From positions 62,001-126,000 of the forward strand of contig NZ_BBRL01000011.1 in NCBI RefSeq assembly GCF_002090135.1: a stretch of 64,000 bases of DNA, written 5' to 3'. Shown here piece by piece: positions 17,840 to 26,986 of this stretch; positions within the stretch are counted from its first letter, which is position 1, and the number at the start of each line of letters is the position of its first letter. This DNA comes from Demequina sp. NBRC 110055. GTDB lineage: Bacteria; Actinomycetota; Actinomycetes; Actinomycetales; Demequinaceae. Below the pieces are notes generated by a model that saw only the letters and a program-made list of their open reading frames with translations, was not told the origin of the DNA and did not search any database. Both the position numbers and the translations under genes were made by a program.

Positions 17840-18502
17840 ATGCCACGAGTACTCGTCTATTGCGCCGTGTCCATCGACGGATTCATCGCCGGGCCGGGCG
17901 ACGACATCGCCTGGCTCGAGGCGCCGCGGCCGTCATGGGCACCCACCGCAAGTGGACCGTGGGCAGAGGCTGGCGTGTCGGAGGGCGTCGAGTACGACGA
18001 CTTCTTCGCGGGCATCGGCGCCATGCTGATGGGCCGGCGCACCTTCGATGTCGTGCACGGAATGGGCGAGTGGTTCTACGGCGACACTCCCGTGATCGTC
18101 GCAACCGGAAGGCCCCTTCCTCCCGACCCTGGCGTGCCCGCGAGCGTGACCACCGCTTCGGCCCCCATCGCGAACCTGGTTGCCGAAGCTCTTGATGCGG
18201 CAGGCGAGCGTGACGTGTATCTCGACGGCGGCTCATTGATCCGGCAGGCGCTCGACGCCGATCTCATCGACGAGATGATCGTGACCATCCACCCCACCAT
18301 CCTGGGCGCGGGACACCCGCTTTTCGCAGGCGCGGAACAACGTCACATGATCACCGTCAGTGAGGTGCGTAACTTCGGCGACGGGCTGGTGCAGCTCGTC
18401 ATGCACCCCGCACGCAAGCCCGTCGACCACTCACGGGTGCCGACCGACGGAGGCCCGGCGGGGGCCGATGCGACGGACGCCGCCGCGCTCGGCCACGCCT
18501 AA
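17840..18502 (+). CDS. DHFR-fold (RibD C-terminal type) reductase family protein
   Basis: About 220 aa from ATG 17840. The start MPRVLVYCAVSIDGFIAGPGDDIAWLE, the MLMGRRTFDVVHG motif and the end block DVYLDGGSLIRQALDADLIDEMIVTIHPTILG are typical of the dihydrofolate-reductase-like family related to the C-terminal domain of RibD. An NAD(P)H-dependent reductase is expected, substrate unknown; these are usually not true DHFRs. The C-terminal 30 residues are an Asp/Ala/Pro-rich tail. Single gene, convergent with dusB. Confidence 0.85.
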   Translation: MPRVLVYCAVSIDGFIAGPGDDIAWLEAPRPSWAPTASGPWAEAGVSEGVEYDDFFAGIGAMLMGRRTFDVVHGMGEWFYGDTPVIVATGRPLPPDPGVPASVTTASAPIANLVAEALDAAGERDVYLDGGSLIRQALDADLIDEMIVTIHPTILGAGHPLFAGAEQRHMITVSEVRNFGDGLVQLVMHPARKPVDHSRVPTDGGPAGADATDAAALGHA

Positions 18503-18556
18503 CGCTCGCCGGGTCGCTCCTGGTGGCCTGTCGTGCGGCGTGTCGCGGCTTGAAGT

Positions 18557-18609
18557 GCCGCAAATGCGGCCATTTGCGGCCCGAGGAGGGGTGCGGCCCG
18601 AGGAGGGGT
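18557..18609. repeat. Hairpin family A plus a 17-base tandem duplication
   Basis: Perfect 10-base arms GCCGCAAATG / CATTTGCGGC with loop CGGC (18557-18580), the same arms as at 39780-39803. The word GCGGCCCGAGGAGGGGT is then repeated exactly at 18576-18592 and 18593-18609. Located between convergent genes. Confidence 0.75.
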
Positions 18610-18630
18610 GGGCCAGAAGAGGGGCGAAAG

Positions 18631-19806
18631 TTAGCCGCCCGAGACGCTCAGTTCAGCCTCGCGTAGGCGCAGCTCGAGGTCGGGCGTGATGTCCTGGGTG
18701 TCGAGCCAACCCTCGGGGCACGACGGCGACTTGGGGGTGCCCTGGCGCCCGCGCGGGCCCTCGGCATCGGCGCCCGGGTACGGCTGGTCGAGCGGCAGTC
18801 CATCGAGCAGTGCCCGCAGATCCGCGAGAGTCTCCACGAGCCCGAGGTTCTTGCGCACCTCTCCCCCGACGGGATAACCCTTGAGATACCAGGCGACATG
18901 CTTGCGAATCTCGCGCATTGCCTTGAGCTCGTCGTCGCCGAAGAATGGGATCATCAGCTCGCCGTGGCGGTAGATGGTGTCCGCTACGACGCGCAGGCCA
19001 GGGCGCACGCGGTCCGCGCGCCCCTCAAACGCGGCCTGGAGGTCGGCGAACAGCCACGGGCGCCCCTGGCATCCGCGACCCACGACCACGCCGTCGACAC
19101 CCGTGCGAGCAACCATGTCCAGCGCGTCCTCGGCCGACCAGATGTCCCCGTTGCCGAGCACCGGGATCGATGTCACCGCCTCCTTGAGCCGCGCGATCGC
19201 CTCCCAGTCGGCCGTTCCCGAGTAGTAGTCGGCGGCCGTGCGCCCGTGCAACGCGACGGCGGCGGCTCCCTCGGCCTCCGCCATGCGCCCGGCGTCGAGG
19301 TAGGTGAGGTGGTCGTCGTCGACGCCCTTGCGCATCTTCACCGTGACGGGGATGTCGTAGGGCGAGGCCTCGCGCACCGCCGCGCGCACGATGTCGCGGA
19401 ACAGGTCCTTCTTCCACGGCAGCACCGCGCCGCCGCCCTTCTTGGTGACCTTGGGCACCGGGCAGCCGAAGTTCATATCGATGTGGTCGGCGCGATCCTC
19501 CTCGACCAGCATCTTCACGGCCGCGCCAATCGTCGACGGGTCCACGCCGTAGAGCTGCACCGAGCGCGGCGTCTCGTCGGGGTCGTGGTGAATGATCCGC
19601 ATGGACTCCTTGGTGCGCTCCACCAGGGCCCGCGACGTCACCATCTCGGCGACGTAGATCCCGCCACCGTGCTCGCGGCACAGGCGCCTGAAGGCGGCAT
19701 TGGTGATGCCGGCCATGGGGGCCAGCACCACGGGAGTGTCGACGGTGAGGGGGCCGATCTGCAGGGGCGGCAAGACACGGGTAGCGGCCGATGCGGTGGT
19801 GGTCAT
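18631..19806 (-). CDS. dusB: tRNA-dihydrouridine synthase B
   Basis: 391 aa flavoenzyme that reduces uridines of the tRNA D-loop. A TIM barrel begins with PVVLAPMAGITNAAFRRLCR (FMN binding). The catalytic Cys lies in IDMNFGCPVPKVTKKGGGAVL, and VTVKMRKG and VVGRGCQGRPWLF are FMN-site loops. The C-terminal helical domain follows from about residue 270. The start overlaps the stop of the YibE/F gene by 4 bases, so both are probably co-transcribed with it upstream. Confidence 0.95.
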   Translation of the reverse strand: MTTTASAATRVLPPLQIGPLTVDTPVVLAPMAGITNAAFRRLCREHGGGIYVAEMVTSRALVERTKESMRIIHHDPDETPRSVQLYGVDPSTIGAAVKMLVEEDRADHIDMNFGCPVPKVTKKGGGAVLPWKKDLFRDIVRAAVREASPYDIPVTVKMRKGVDDDHLTYLDAGRMAEAEGAAAVALHGRTAADYYSGTADWEAIARLKEAVTSIPVLGNGDIWSAEDALDMVARTGVDGVVVGRGCQGRPWLFADLQAAFEGRADRVRPGLRVVADTIYRHGELMIPFFGDDELKAMREIRKHVAWYLKGYPVGGEVRKNLGLVETLADLRALLDGLPLDQPYPGADAEGPRGRQGTPKSPSCPEGWLDTQDITPDLELRLREAELSVSGG

Positions 19807-21050
19807 TCCTCCATTGTCGCCGATGCGCCGGGCTGGCTTGGCGACGCGGGGTCGCTGTCCGCAGCTGGCACGGGGTCCGCATCGGGAGCGGCGACGGCCT
19901 CATCATCGGCGATCGCGCCGTCGTACCCCACCACGAGCGCGGCGATGCCGGTGGTCAGCGGCACCGCCAGCACGAGGCCGATCGACGTCACGAGGGTGCG
20001 CACCACCTCCTCGGCGATCTCGGCGCTGGTGAGTGTGGTGGCGAGAGAGTTGTCGTAGAGCGTGACGAGCATGAGCGTGGGAAGCGCGGCGCCCACGTAG
20101 GCGAAGGCGATCGTGTAGACGGTCGAGGCGATGTGGTCGCGGCCGATGCGCATGCCGCGCGCGAACAGCGACCAGCGCGAGATGTCGGGCCGCGCGGCAC
20201 GCAGTTCCCACACGGCCGACGACTGCGTCACCGTCACGTCATTGAGCACACCCAGGCCCGCGATGATGATGCCGCACAAGACCAAGCCTTGGAGGTCGAC
20301 GGCGCGGCCGGCCAGCTCCAGGTGAGTACCGTCTTCGGACCAGATCCCCGTCAGCCTGGAGGCGCCCACGGCCCACCACGCGAGCAGTGCGGTGATCAGC
20401 AGCCCGGCGAGCGTGCCCAGGTAGGCCGTCGTGGTGCGCGCGTTCACTCCGTGCGCCAGATACAGCAGCACGAACAGCGCCCCGGCGCCCGTCACGAGCG
20501 CCACGACCAGCGGGTTGGCGCCGTCGAACAGCGCCGGCACCGTGAAGAAGATCACGACGCCGAACGCGGCGAGCAACCCCAGCAACGCACCCAGGCCCCG
20601 CCAGCGCGCGATCGCGACGACCAGGAGGACGTAGACGACGAGCAGCAGCAACATCGGCGACCCACGCTCGAAGTCGCCGAACACCACCTCGCCGGTGTCG
20701 AGCTGCAGGGCGCGCACCTCGTCGCCCACCTGGTACTCAAAGGTCGTCAAACCAGGATCGGCGAGTTCGAGCTCGTCACCATCAAGAGAGACGGTCGCGG
20801 ACCCCGACTCGGCGTCGACGGACTCGACCGTCACCGTCACCCACGACGCCCCCTCGTAGGACGTCGGCACCGACCGCATGAACGACCAGTCCGACGGCCA
20901 CACCGCGACCGCGCCGGCGACGGCCAGGAACACCACGACGCCCACCAGGACGGTGAGCACCGTGGTGGTGCGTTCGGACGCGCGCGGGGCCTGCTCGAGC
21001 GCGCCGTCGGCGCCGCCCAAGCCCAGCCCGTGCGAGTGACCGGCGCCCAT
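19803..21050 (-). CDS. YibE/F family membrane protein
   Basis: 415 aa. A cytoplasmic Gly/His-rich N-terminus, one membrane segment (VLTVLVGVVVFLAVAGAVAVW), an extracytoplasmic beta domain of about 100 residues (VTVTVESVDAESGSATVSLDG), then seven or so helices including FVLLYLAHGVNARTT and QGLVLCGIIIAGLGVLNDVTVTQSSAVWEL, the YibE/F signature. The tail is acidic and Ala/Pro-rich. Biochemical role unknown. It sits directly upstream of dusB (4-base overlap), about 40 bases after glyS on the same strand. Confidence 0.88.
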   Translation of the reverse strand: MGAGHSHGLGLGGADGALEQAPRASERTTTVLTVLVGVVVFLAVAGAVAVWPSDWSFMRSVPTSYEGASWVTVTVESVDAESGSATVSLDGDELELADPGLTTFEYQVGDEVRALQLDTGEVVFGDFERGSPMLLLLVVYVLLVVAIARWRGLGALLGLLAAFGVVIFFTVPALFDGANPLVVALVTGAGALFVLLYLAHGVNARTTTAYLGTLAGLLITALLAWWAVGASRLTGIWSEDGTHLELAGRAVDLQGLVLCGIIIAGLGVLNDVTVTQSSAVWELRAARPDISRWSLFARGMRIGRDHIASTVYTIAFAYVGAALPTLMLVTLYDNSLATTLTSAEIAEEVVRTLVTSIGLVLAVPLTTGIAALVVGYDGAIADDEAVAAPDADPVPAADSDPASPSQPGASATMEE

Positions 21051-21090
21051 CAGCGAGAACCCAGCGCCGGCATCGGCCGCCCGAAAATCT

Positions 21091-22473
21091 TTACGCGCCG
21101 ATCAGGCGCGTGGCGAGGTAGGCCTGCACCTGCGACAGCGCCACCCGCTCCTGCTGCATGGTGTCGCGGTCGCGGATGGTGACGGCCTGGTCGTCCTTGG
21201 TGTCGAAGTCGACCGTGATGCAGTACGGGGTGCCGATCTCGTCCTGACGGCGGTAGCGCTTGCCGATGGCCTGAGTGACGTCGAGGTCCACGTTCCAGGC
21301 GCCGCGCAGCTCCTTGGCGAGCGCCTCGGCGGTGGGCAGCAGCTCTTCGGACTTGGACAGCGGCAGCACCGCGGCCTTCACGGGCGCGATGCGGTGGTCG
21401 AGGTGCAGCACGGTGCGCTTGTCGACGCCGCCCTTGGCGTTGGGGGCCTCGTCCTCGTCGTAGGCCTCCACCAGGAAGGCCATGAGCGAGCGGGTGAGGC
21501 CCGCCGCGGGCTCGATCACGTACGGCGTGTAGCGCTCGTTGGTCGCGGGGTCGAGGTACGACAGATCCTTGCCCGAGTGCTCGGAGTGCGTCGACAGGTC
21601 AAAGTCGGTGCGATTCGCGATGCCCTCGAGCTCGCCCCACTCCGAGCCAGTGAAGCCGAAGCGGTACTCAATGTCCGTGGTGCCCTTGGAGTAGTGCGAC
21701 AGCTTCTCCTGCGGGTGCGCGTACAGGCGCAGGTTGTCCTCGGAGATACCGAGGTCCTTGTACCAGGCCAGACGCGTGTCAATCCAGTACTGGTGCCACT
21801 CCTCGTCGCTGCCGGGCTTGACGAAGAACTCCATCTCCATCTGCTCGAACTCGCGCGTGCGGAAGATGAAGTTGCCGGGCGTGATCTCGTTGCGGAAGGA
21901 CTTGCCGATCTGGCCGATGCCGAACGGCACCTTCATGCGCGAGGTGCGCTGCACGTTCTCGAAGTTCACGAAGATGCCCTGCGCGGTCTCGGGGCGCAAA
22001 TAATGCAGGCCGGACTCGTCCTGGTTGACGCCGAGGTAGGTCTTGAGAAGGCCGTTGAACATCTTGGGCTCGGTCCACTGGCCGCGGGTGCCGCAGTTGG
22101 GACATGCAATGCCGGCCAGGCCGCCCTCGGGGGCACGGCCCTTCTCCTCGAACTCCTCGATGAGGTGATCCTCGCGGAAGCGCTTGTGGCAGCTGAGGCA
22201 CTCGACGAGCGGGTCGACGAAGGCCTTGAGGTGGCCCGAGGCCTCCCACACCTTGGGGGGAAGGATCACCGACGAGTCGAGACCCACGATGTCGTCGCGG
22301 CTCGACACCATTGCGCGCCACCACTGACGCTTGATGTTTTCCTTCAGCTCCACACCGAGCGGCCCGTAATCCCACGCGGAGCGCGTACCTCCGTAGATCT
22401 CTCCGCAGGGGAACACGAAGCCGCGTCGCTTGGCGAGCGAGATCACGTTGTCGAGGCGGGAGGGCTGGGCCAC
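21091..22473 (-). CDS. glyS: Glycyl-tRNA synthetase, single-chain type
   Basis: 460 aa class II synthetase that charges tRNA-Gly. The N-terminal [20 protein letters not shown] and [20 protein letters not shown] are family markers; [35 protein letters not shown] (motif 2) and [14 protein letters not shown] (motif 3 region) follow, with the anticodon-binding domain at the end. It has a CxxC pair ([18 protein letters not shown]) in the insertion, probably binding zinc. It is divergent from the zinc operon, about 140 bases away. Confidence 0.97.
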   Translation of the reverse strand: MAQPSRLDNVISLAKRRGFVFPCGEIYGGTRSAWDYGPLGVELKENIKRQWWRAMVSSRDDIVGLDSSVILPPKVWEASGHLKAFVDPLVECLSCHKRFREDHLIEEFEEKGRAPEGGLAGIACPNCGTRGQWTEPKMFNGLLKTYLGVNQDESGLHYLRPETAQGIFVNFENVQRTSRMKVPFGIGQIGKSFRNEITPGNFIFRTREFEQMEMEFFVKPGSDEEWHQYWIDTRLAWYKDLGISEDNLRLYAHPQEKLSHYSKGTTDIEYRFGFTGSEWGELEGIANRTDFDLSTHSEHSGKDLSYLDPATNERYTPYVIEPAAGLTRSLMAFLVEAYDEDEAPNAKGGVDKRTVLHLDHRIAPVKAAVLPLSKSEELLPTAEALAKELRGAWNVDLDVTQAIGKRYRRQDEIGTPYCITVDFDTKDDQAVTIRDRDTMQQERVALSQVQAYLATRLIGA

Positions 22474-22574
22474 GGAGAACTCCTTGGGTGGGGTGAGACT
22501 TGACTGTCGGACAGTCTATCGGCGGCCGATGCCGCGGCGGGCCGGGCGGGCCGGCTCACCTCGCTCATCCCAGT

Positions 22575-22604
22575 TTGACAATGATTCTCATTTCGGCGTA
22601 CGGT
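22575..22604 (+). promoter_or_regulatory. Zur-controlled promoter of the zinc operon
   Basis: A -35 TTGACA (22575-22580) and -10 TACGGT (22599-22604), 18 bases apart. The ATG at 22612 lies 7 bases past the -10, so the message is probably leaderless. TGACAATGATTCTCA (22576-22590) overlaps the -35 and matches the actinobacterial Zur box TGANAATGATTNTCA at all fixed positions. Zinc-bound Zur, encoded in the same operon, should shut it off. Confidence 0.88.
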
Positions 22605-22611
22605 GGCGGCC

Positions 22612-23568
22612 ATGAGCTTCTCCCGCCCCCTGATCGTCGGCGGAGCGGTCGGCACCCTCCTTCTCGCCGGCTGCTCCGCCGATCCCTCCACCGACTCCAC
22701 CGACGACGCGCCGAGCGATGCCTCGCTGTCCGTCGGCGCCGCCTTCTATCCCGTGCAGTTCGTTGCGGAGCAGATCGGCGGCGACGACGTCGCGGTGACG
22801 CCGCTGATCGCCGGCGGCGTGGAGCCGCACGACGCCGAACTCTCCCCCGCCACCGTGCGCGAGATGCAGAACATGGACACGGTCCTGTATCTCTCGGACT
22901 TCTCGGCGGCCGTCGACGACGCCATCGACACCACCGGTGCCCGTGCCCTCGACGCCCACCACATCGTCGACGAGCACGGCGAGGACGTCGCCGCGCACGA
23001 GGCCGCAACCCACGACGGTGAGGAGCACGCGGCAGACGACGGCCACGATCACGGCGTCGCCGATCCCCATTTCTGGCTCGACCCCACCCTGCTCGCCGAA
23101 TACGCCGAGGACGTCGTCGCGGAGTTCTCGGAGCTCGACCCCGACCACGCGGAGGCCTACGAGGAGCGCGGTGCGGCGCTCGTCGCGAGCCTGAGCGCCC
23201 TCGACGAGGACTTCACCGAGGGCCTCGCGGTGTGCGAGCGACGCGAGATCTTCGTCAGCCACGAGGCCTACGGCTACCTGGGGCTGCGCTACGACCTCGA
23301 GCAGGAGGGCATGTCGGGGCTCGACCCCGAGGCCGAGCCGTCGCCGGCCCGCCTTCGCGAGATCCGCGATCTCATCGAGGACTCGGGCGCCACGACGATC
23401 TTCACGGAGTCGAAGGTGAGCGCGGCCGTCGCGGAGTCGCTCGCGAGCGACGCGGGGGTCACGACCGCCGTCCTCGACCCGGTCGAGACCGCCACGAACG
23501 GCGATGACTACATTGACATCATGACCCGCAACCTGGAAGCGCTGAGGACCGGCCTTGACTGCAGCTGA
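22612..23568 (+). CDS. znuA: Zinc ABC transporter substrate-binding lipoprotein
   Basis: 318 aa from ATG 22612. Lipoprotein signal with lipobox LLAGC. The cluster A-I metal-binding fold shows the first His in GGVEPHDAELSP, a His/Asp-rich mobile loop about residues 125-150 (HDGEEHAADDGHDHG), the second in DPHFWLDP, another His in FVSHEAYGYLGLRY, and an acidic ligand region near IFTESKVS. The His-rich loop points to zinc rather than manganese. First gene of the zinc operon, under the Zur box. Confidence 0.94.
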   Translation: MSFSRPLIVGGAVGTLLLAGCSADPSTDSTDDAPSDASLSVGAAFYPVQFVAEQIGGDDVAVTPLIAGGVEPHDAELSPATVREMQNMDTVLYLSDFSAAVDDAIDTTGARALDAHHIVDEHGEDVAAHEAATHDGEEHAADDGHDHGVADPHFWLDPTLLAEYAEDVVAEFSELDPDHAEAYEERGAALVASLSALDEDFTEGLAVCERREIFVSHEAYGYLGLRYDLEQEGMSGLDPEAEPSPARLREIRDLIEDSGATTIFTESKVSAAVAESLASDAGVTTAVLDPVETATNGDDYIDIMTRNLEALRTGLDCS

Positions 23569-24358
23569 CGCTGACTGCCTCACCCACGACACCCCGCCCG
23601 CCCTGACGGCGCGCGGGGTGCGCGTGCGCCTCGGGGGACACGAGATTCTTCACGGCGTCGACCTCGACTCGCACCCGGGCGAGGCCGTCGCCATCATGGG
23701 CGGCAACGGCTCGGGCAAGTCCACCCTGGTGCGCTCCCTCGTGGGCGCGATCCCGACGACGGCGGGCGACATCACCGTGTTCGGCGAGCCGCGCACGCGA
23801 CTGACCTCGCGGCGCATCGGCTACGTGCCCCAGCGCGCCTCGGCCGGCGGCGGCGTGTCCGCCACCGCGCGCGAGGTCGTGACGTCGGGGCTGCTCGGGG
23901 TGAACGCCCTACGCACCCCGCGCGACGCCAAGGCACGCGCGCTCGCGGCGCTCGACGACCTCGGTGTGGCCGACCTCGCCGACAGGGACGTGACGGCACT
24001 CTCGGGCGGCCAGCAACAGCGCGTGCTCATCGCGCGCGCGCTCGTGCGCGAACCCGACCTGCTCATCCTCGATGAGCCCATGGCCGGCGTCGACGTGCCC
24101 AGCCAGGAGGCCCTCGCGGCGGCGCTGACCAAGCGTCGCGATGCGGGAGCCGCCATCATCGTGGTCCTCCACGAGCTCGGCGCTCTCGCCCCGCTCGTCC
24201 ACCACGCCGTCGTGCTCGAGCAGGGCTGCGTCACCCACATCGGCGCTCCCCCGCGGGCGCTGGGCGTGCACGCCCTTCCCGGGCACGACCACGACCATGC
24301 CCACCCCGACGTGCCCGAGGCGGTCGCGTCGACCTTCGCCTGGGAGGTGCGCCAGTGA
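23555..24358 (+). CDS. znuC: Zinc ABC transporter ATP-binding protein
   Basis: 267 aa from TTG 23555, overlapping znuA by 14 bases. Walker A GGNGSGKST, Q-loop IGYVPQRASAGG, signature [16 protein letters not shown], Walker B LLILDEPMAGVD, switch His in VVLHELGAL. The C-terminus carries HALPGHDHDHAHPD, a His-rich tail that may sense or hold zinc. The start codon is uncertain; no better one lies between the end of znuA and the nucleotide-binding domain. Confidence 0.92.
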   Translation: MTAADADCLTHDTPPALTARGVRVRLGGHEILHGVDLDSHPGEAVAIMGGNGSGKSTLVRSLVGAIPTTAGDITVFGEPRTRLTSRRIGYVPQRASAGGGVSATAREVVTSGLLGVNALRTPRDAKARALAALDDLGVADLADRDVTALSGGQQQRVLIARALVREPDLLILDEPMAGVDVPSQEALAAALTKRRDAGAAIIVVLHELGALAPLVHHAVVLEQGCVTHIGAPPRALGVHALPGHDHDHAHPDVPEAVASTFAWEVRQ

Positions 24359-25275
24359 TCGACCTCCTCACCGACCCGCTCGTGCAGCGCATGCTGCTCG
24401 TGTCCGTCATGGTCGGCGCCACCGCACCCATCGTCGGCACCTACCTCGTCCACCGCCGCATGTCGCTGCTGGGCGACGGCATCGGACACGTGGCCCTCGC
24501 CGGCGTCGCCGCCGGCTGGCTCGCCGGCTCCGCCGCGGACCTCGCGCAGGTCGATGCGCTCGCCATCCCCGGCGCGATCGTGTTCGCCGTCGCCGGCGCC
24601 GTCGTCATCGAACGCATGCGAGCACGCGGCGTCGCGGCCGCCGACGTGATCATGGCGATCATGTTCTACGGCGGCATCGCCTCCGGCGTGCTGCTGATCT
24701 CCGCCGCGGGCGGCTCGAACGCGAACCTCATGGGCTACCTGTTCGGTTCCATCTCGACCGCTAGCTGGACCGATGTGTGGGTGACCGTGGGGCTCGCGGC
24801 GGTCATCCTGATCATCGGCCTCGGACTGCGTTCCGCGCTCTTCGCCGTCACCCACGACCAGGAATTCGCGTACTCCACCGGCCTGCCGGTGGCGGCACTC
24901 AACATGGTGGTCGCCGTCCTTGCGGCCATCACGGTCACCGCCGCCATGCGCGTGGTCGGGGTGCTGCTGGTCAGCGGGCTGATGATCTTGCCGGTCGCGA
25001 TCGCCCAGCTCATCACACGCTCGTTCACGCGCACCATGATGATCGCCATGGTCACCGGCGTGGTGCTGTGCCTCACCGGCGTCGGCATCACGCTGTTCTA
25101 CAACCTGCAGCCCGGCGCCCTGATCGTGGTGCTCGGCGTCATCGTCTACACGGTCGTCGCGTCGGGGGCGGGGCTACGTAAGCGCCGCCGTCGCCTCCGG
25201 GACGAGGCGGGCCACGGCGGCCACGACGACGCCCACCGCGAACACGAGCACCCCACGCTAGGAGCACCCGCATGA
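24355..25275 (+). CDS. znuB: Zinc ABC transporter permease
   Basis: 306 aa, GTG start overlapping znuC by 4 bases. Eight or so membrane helices typical of the metal-type ABC-3 permeases; markers are IVGTYLVHRRMSLLGDGIGHVALAGVA, GGSNANLMGYLFGSI and MRVVGVLLVSGLMILPVAIA. The tail after residue 270 is Arg-rich, then His/Asp-rich (GHGGHDDAHREHEH), a third His-rich element in the same transporter. It forms the channel for zinc delivered by ZnuA. Confidence 0.93.
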   Translation: MIDLLTDPLVQRMLLVSVMVGATAPIVGTYLVHRRMSLLGDGIGHVALAGVAAGWLAGSAADLAQVDALAIPGAIVFAVAGAVVIERMRARGVAAADVIMAIMFYGGIASGVLLISAAGGSNANLMGYLFGSISTASWTDVWVTVGLAAVILIIGLGLRSALFAVTHDQEFAYSTGLPVAALNMVVAVLAAITVTAAMRVVGVLLVSGLMILPVAIAQLITRSFTRTMMIAMVTGVVLCLTGVGITLFYNLQPGALIVVLGVIVYTVVASGAGLRKRRRRLRDEAGHGGHDDAHREHEHPTLGAPA

Positions 25276-25691
25276 GCCCGACGAGTGGGGCATCGGCCCC
25301 CCGCATGACCAAGCAGCGCGCGGCCGTCCTGGACGCATTGTCCGGCACCGACGAGTTCCGCTCGGCCCAGTCGTGGCACGACACCCTGCGTCACGACGGG
25401 TCCTCCGTGGGCCTCGCGACGGTGTATCGCTCGCTGCAGGCGCTTGCCGAGGCCGGCGAGGTCGATGCCGTGGTCACCGAGTCCGGCGAGACGCTGTACC
25501 GGCGCTGCGGCGCGGTCGACGAGCACCACCATCACTTGCGCTGCCGCGTGTGCGGCACTGCGGAGGACATCGAGGTGCCGCAGTTCGAGGAGTGGGCCGA
25601 GCGCATCGCGTCCGAGCACGGGTTCGCGCGCATGGACCACACGGTGGAGATCACCGGCGTGTGCGCCGCCTGCACGGCGAAGGGTCACTGA
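25272..25691 (+). CDS. zur: Zinc uptake regulator, Fur family
   Basis: 139 aa. The winged helix (MTKQRAAVLDALSG, then SSVGLATVYRSLQAL as recognition helix) is followed by the Fur dimer domain. Metal sites: HHHHLRCRVCG (sensory His cluster and first Cys pair) and a second Cys pair CAACTAKGH at the C-terminus for structural zinc. It overlaps znuB by 4 bases. Together with the Zur box in front of znuA this makes an autoregulated zinc-uptake operon. Confidence 0.93.
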   Translation: MSPTSGASAPRMTKQRAAVLDALSGTDEFRSAQSWHDTLRHDGSSVGLATVYRSLQALAEAGEVDAVVTESGETLYRRCGAVDEHHHHLRCRVCGTAEDIEVPQFEEWAERIASEHGFARMDHTVEITGVCAACTAKGH

Positions 25692-26221
25692 TGCCGGGAG
25701 TGCCCGAGGCCGTGATCGACCTCGGCTGGTGGGCCCTCGCGCTGTTCCTGTTCGGCGTCGTCTTCACCCGGTCCCAGGCGACGTACTGGATGGGCCGCTG
25801 GGTCCGCACCGGCGCCCGCCGCCTCGCCGACAGCCCGAGCGAACGCTTCCTCGCGCGCGTCTCACGCCGCCTGGACGGCCCCATGATGGCGCGCGGCCAG
25901 GCGATCCTCGACCGCTGGGGCTACGTCGCCATCCCGTTGTCGTTCCTCACCATCGGCGTGAAGACCGTGGTGAACGCGACGGCCGGCTATGTGCGCATGT
26001 CGTGGCCGCTGTACACGCTCGTCATGCTGCCCGGCTGTGTGTTGTGGACCGTGACCTACACCGTGGTGGGCGCATCCATCGTGCATCTGTGGCGCCACTC
26101 CCCCACGCTCGCCATCGGCACGATCCTGGGCGTGGTCATCGTCGCGTGGATCGCGACGCGCGTGGTGCGCGAGGTCAGGCGGCGCCGAAGCGTCGATTCC
26201 GTCGCGCGTATTCCTCAATAG
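25691..26221 (+). CDS. DedA/VTT-like membrane protein
   Basis: 176 aa; ATG shares its A with the zur stop codon (TGATG). The core [49 protein letters not shown] and [18 protein letters not shown] matches the DedA/SNARE-associated (VTT) membrane domain with its re-entrant loops, followed by a last helix and a basic tail. Some DedA proteins (UptA) recycle undecaprenyl phosphate; others act in membrane homeostasis. It is the last gene of the zinc operon, and its 3' end overlaps uppS by 47 bases on the other strand. Family assignment fairly sure; role by analogy. Confidence 0.8.
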   Translation: MPGVPEAVIDLGWWALALFLFGVVFTRSQATYWMGRWVRTGARRLADSPSERFLARVSRRLDGPMMARGQAILDRWGYVAIPLSFLTIGVKTVVNATAGYVRMSWPLYTLVMLPGCVLWTVTYTVVGASIVHLWRHSPTLAIGTILGVVIVAWIATRVVREVRRRRSVDSVARIPQ

Positions 26222-26933
26222 CCGCCCACAGGTGCGTGCGGTCCACGTCGGGCCACAGCGTGTTCGAGAACACGTACTCCGCGTAGGCCGCCTGCCAGGG
26301 CAGGAAGTTGCTCGAGCGCTGCTCGCCGCTGGAGCGCCAAAAAAGATCGACGTCGGGCATGTCGGGCTCGTCGAGGTGCGCCGCGAGGGTCTTCTCTGTC
26401 ACCTTGGACGGATGCAACTCGCCCGCCGCCACCTTGCGCGCGATCTCGCGCGCGGCATCGGCGATCTCCGCACGCCCGCCGTAGTTGACGCACATCGTCA
26501 GCGTGAGGCCGGTGTTGTGCTGCGTGAGCTCCTCGGCCTTCTCGAGCTCCTTGATGACCGACGTCCACAGCTTGGGGCGCCGCCCTGCCCAGCGCACGCG
26601 CACGCCCCAGTCGTGCATCTCGTCGCGCCGGCGGCGGATCACGTCGCGGTTGAAGCCCATCAGGAAGCGCACCTCCTCGGGGCTGCGCTTCCAGTTCTCG
26701 GTGCTGAAGGCGTAGGCGCTGAGATGCGTCACACCGATCTCGACGGCGCCGGCCACCACGTCGAGCAGCGACGCCTCGCCGCGCTCGTGGCCCGCGGTGC
26801 GCGGCAGACCCCTGTCCTTGGCCCAGCGGCCGTTGCCGTCCATAACGACGGCCACGTGGGCGGGGATCGCCTCGGGGGGCAGATCGGGCGGCGTGGCGCC
26901 GCCGGGGTGCGCAAAGGGGCGAGCGTAGGTCAC
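26175..26933 (-). CDS. uppS: Isoprenyl (undecaprenyl) diphosphate synthase
   Basis: 252 aa cis-prenyltransferase that builds the C50/C55 lipid carrier for cell-wall precursors. Signature [26 protein letters not shown] holds the catalytic Asp and diphosphate-binding Arg/His; [18 protein letters not shown] and [25 protein letters not shown] complete the site (the latter usually DLxIRTSGExRxSNF). Actinobacteria often have two cis-prenyltransferases; this is the Z,Z-type by length and position near recO. It converges on, and overlaps, the DedA gene. Confidence 0.95.
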   Translation of the reverse strand: MTYARPFAHPGGATPPDLPPEAIPAHVAVVMDGNGRWAKDRGLPRTAGHERGEASLLDVVAGAVEIGVTHLSAYAFSTENWKRSPEEVRFLMGFNRDVIRRRRDEMHDWGVRVRWAGRRPKLWTSVIKELEKAEELTQHNTGLTLTMCVNYGGRAEIADAAREIARKVAAGELHPSKVTEKTLAAHLDEPDMPDVDLFWRSSGEQRSSNFLPWQAAYAEYVFSNTLWPDVDRTHLWAAIEEYARRNRRFGAA

Positions 26934-26986
26934 CGGCTCAGCCTATCGGCGGCCGATGCGATGGCCGGGCTGCGCACCCCACTTCC

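Noticed and set aside
18898-20058. 386-aa plus-strand frame over dusB and the YibE/F gene
   Set aside because: Antisense shadow; the minus-strand genes have clear families.
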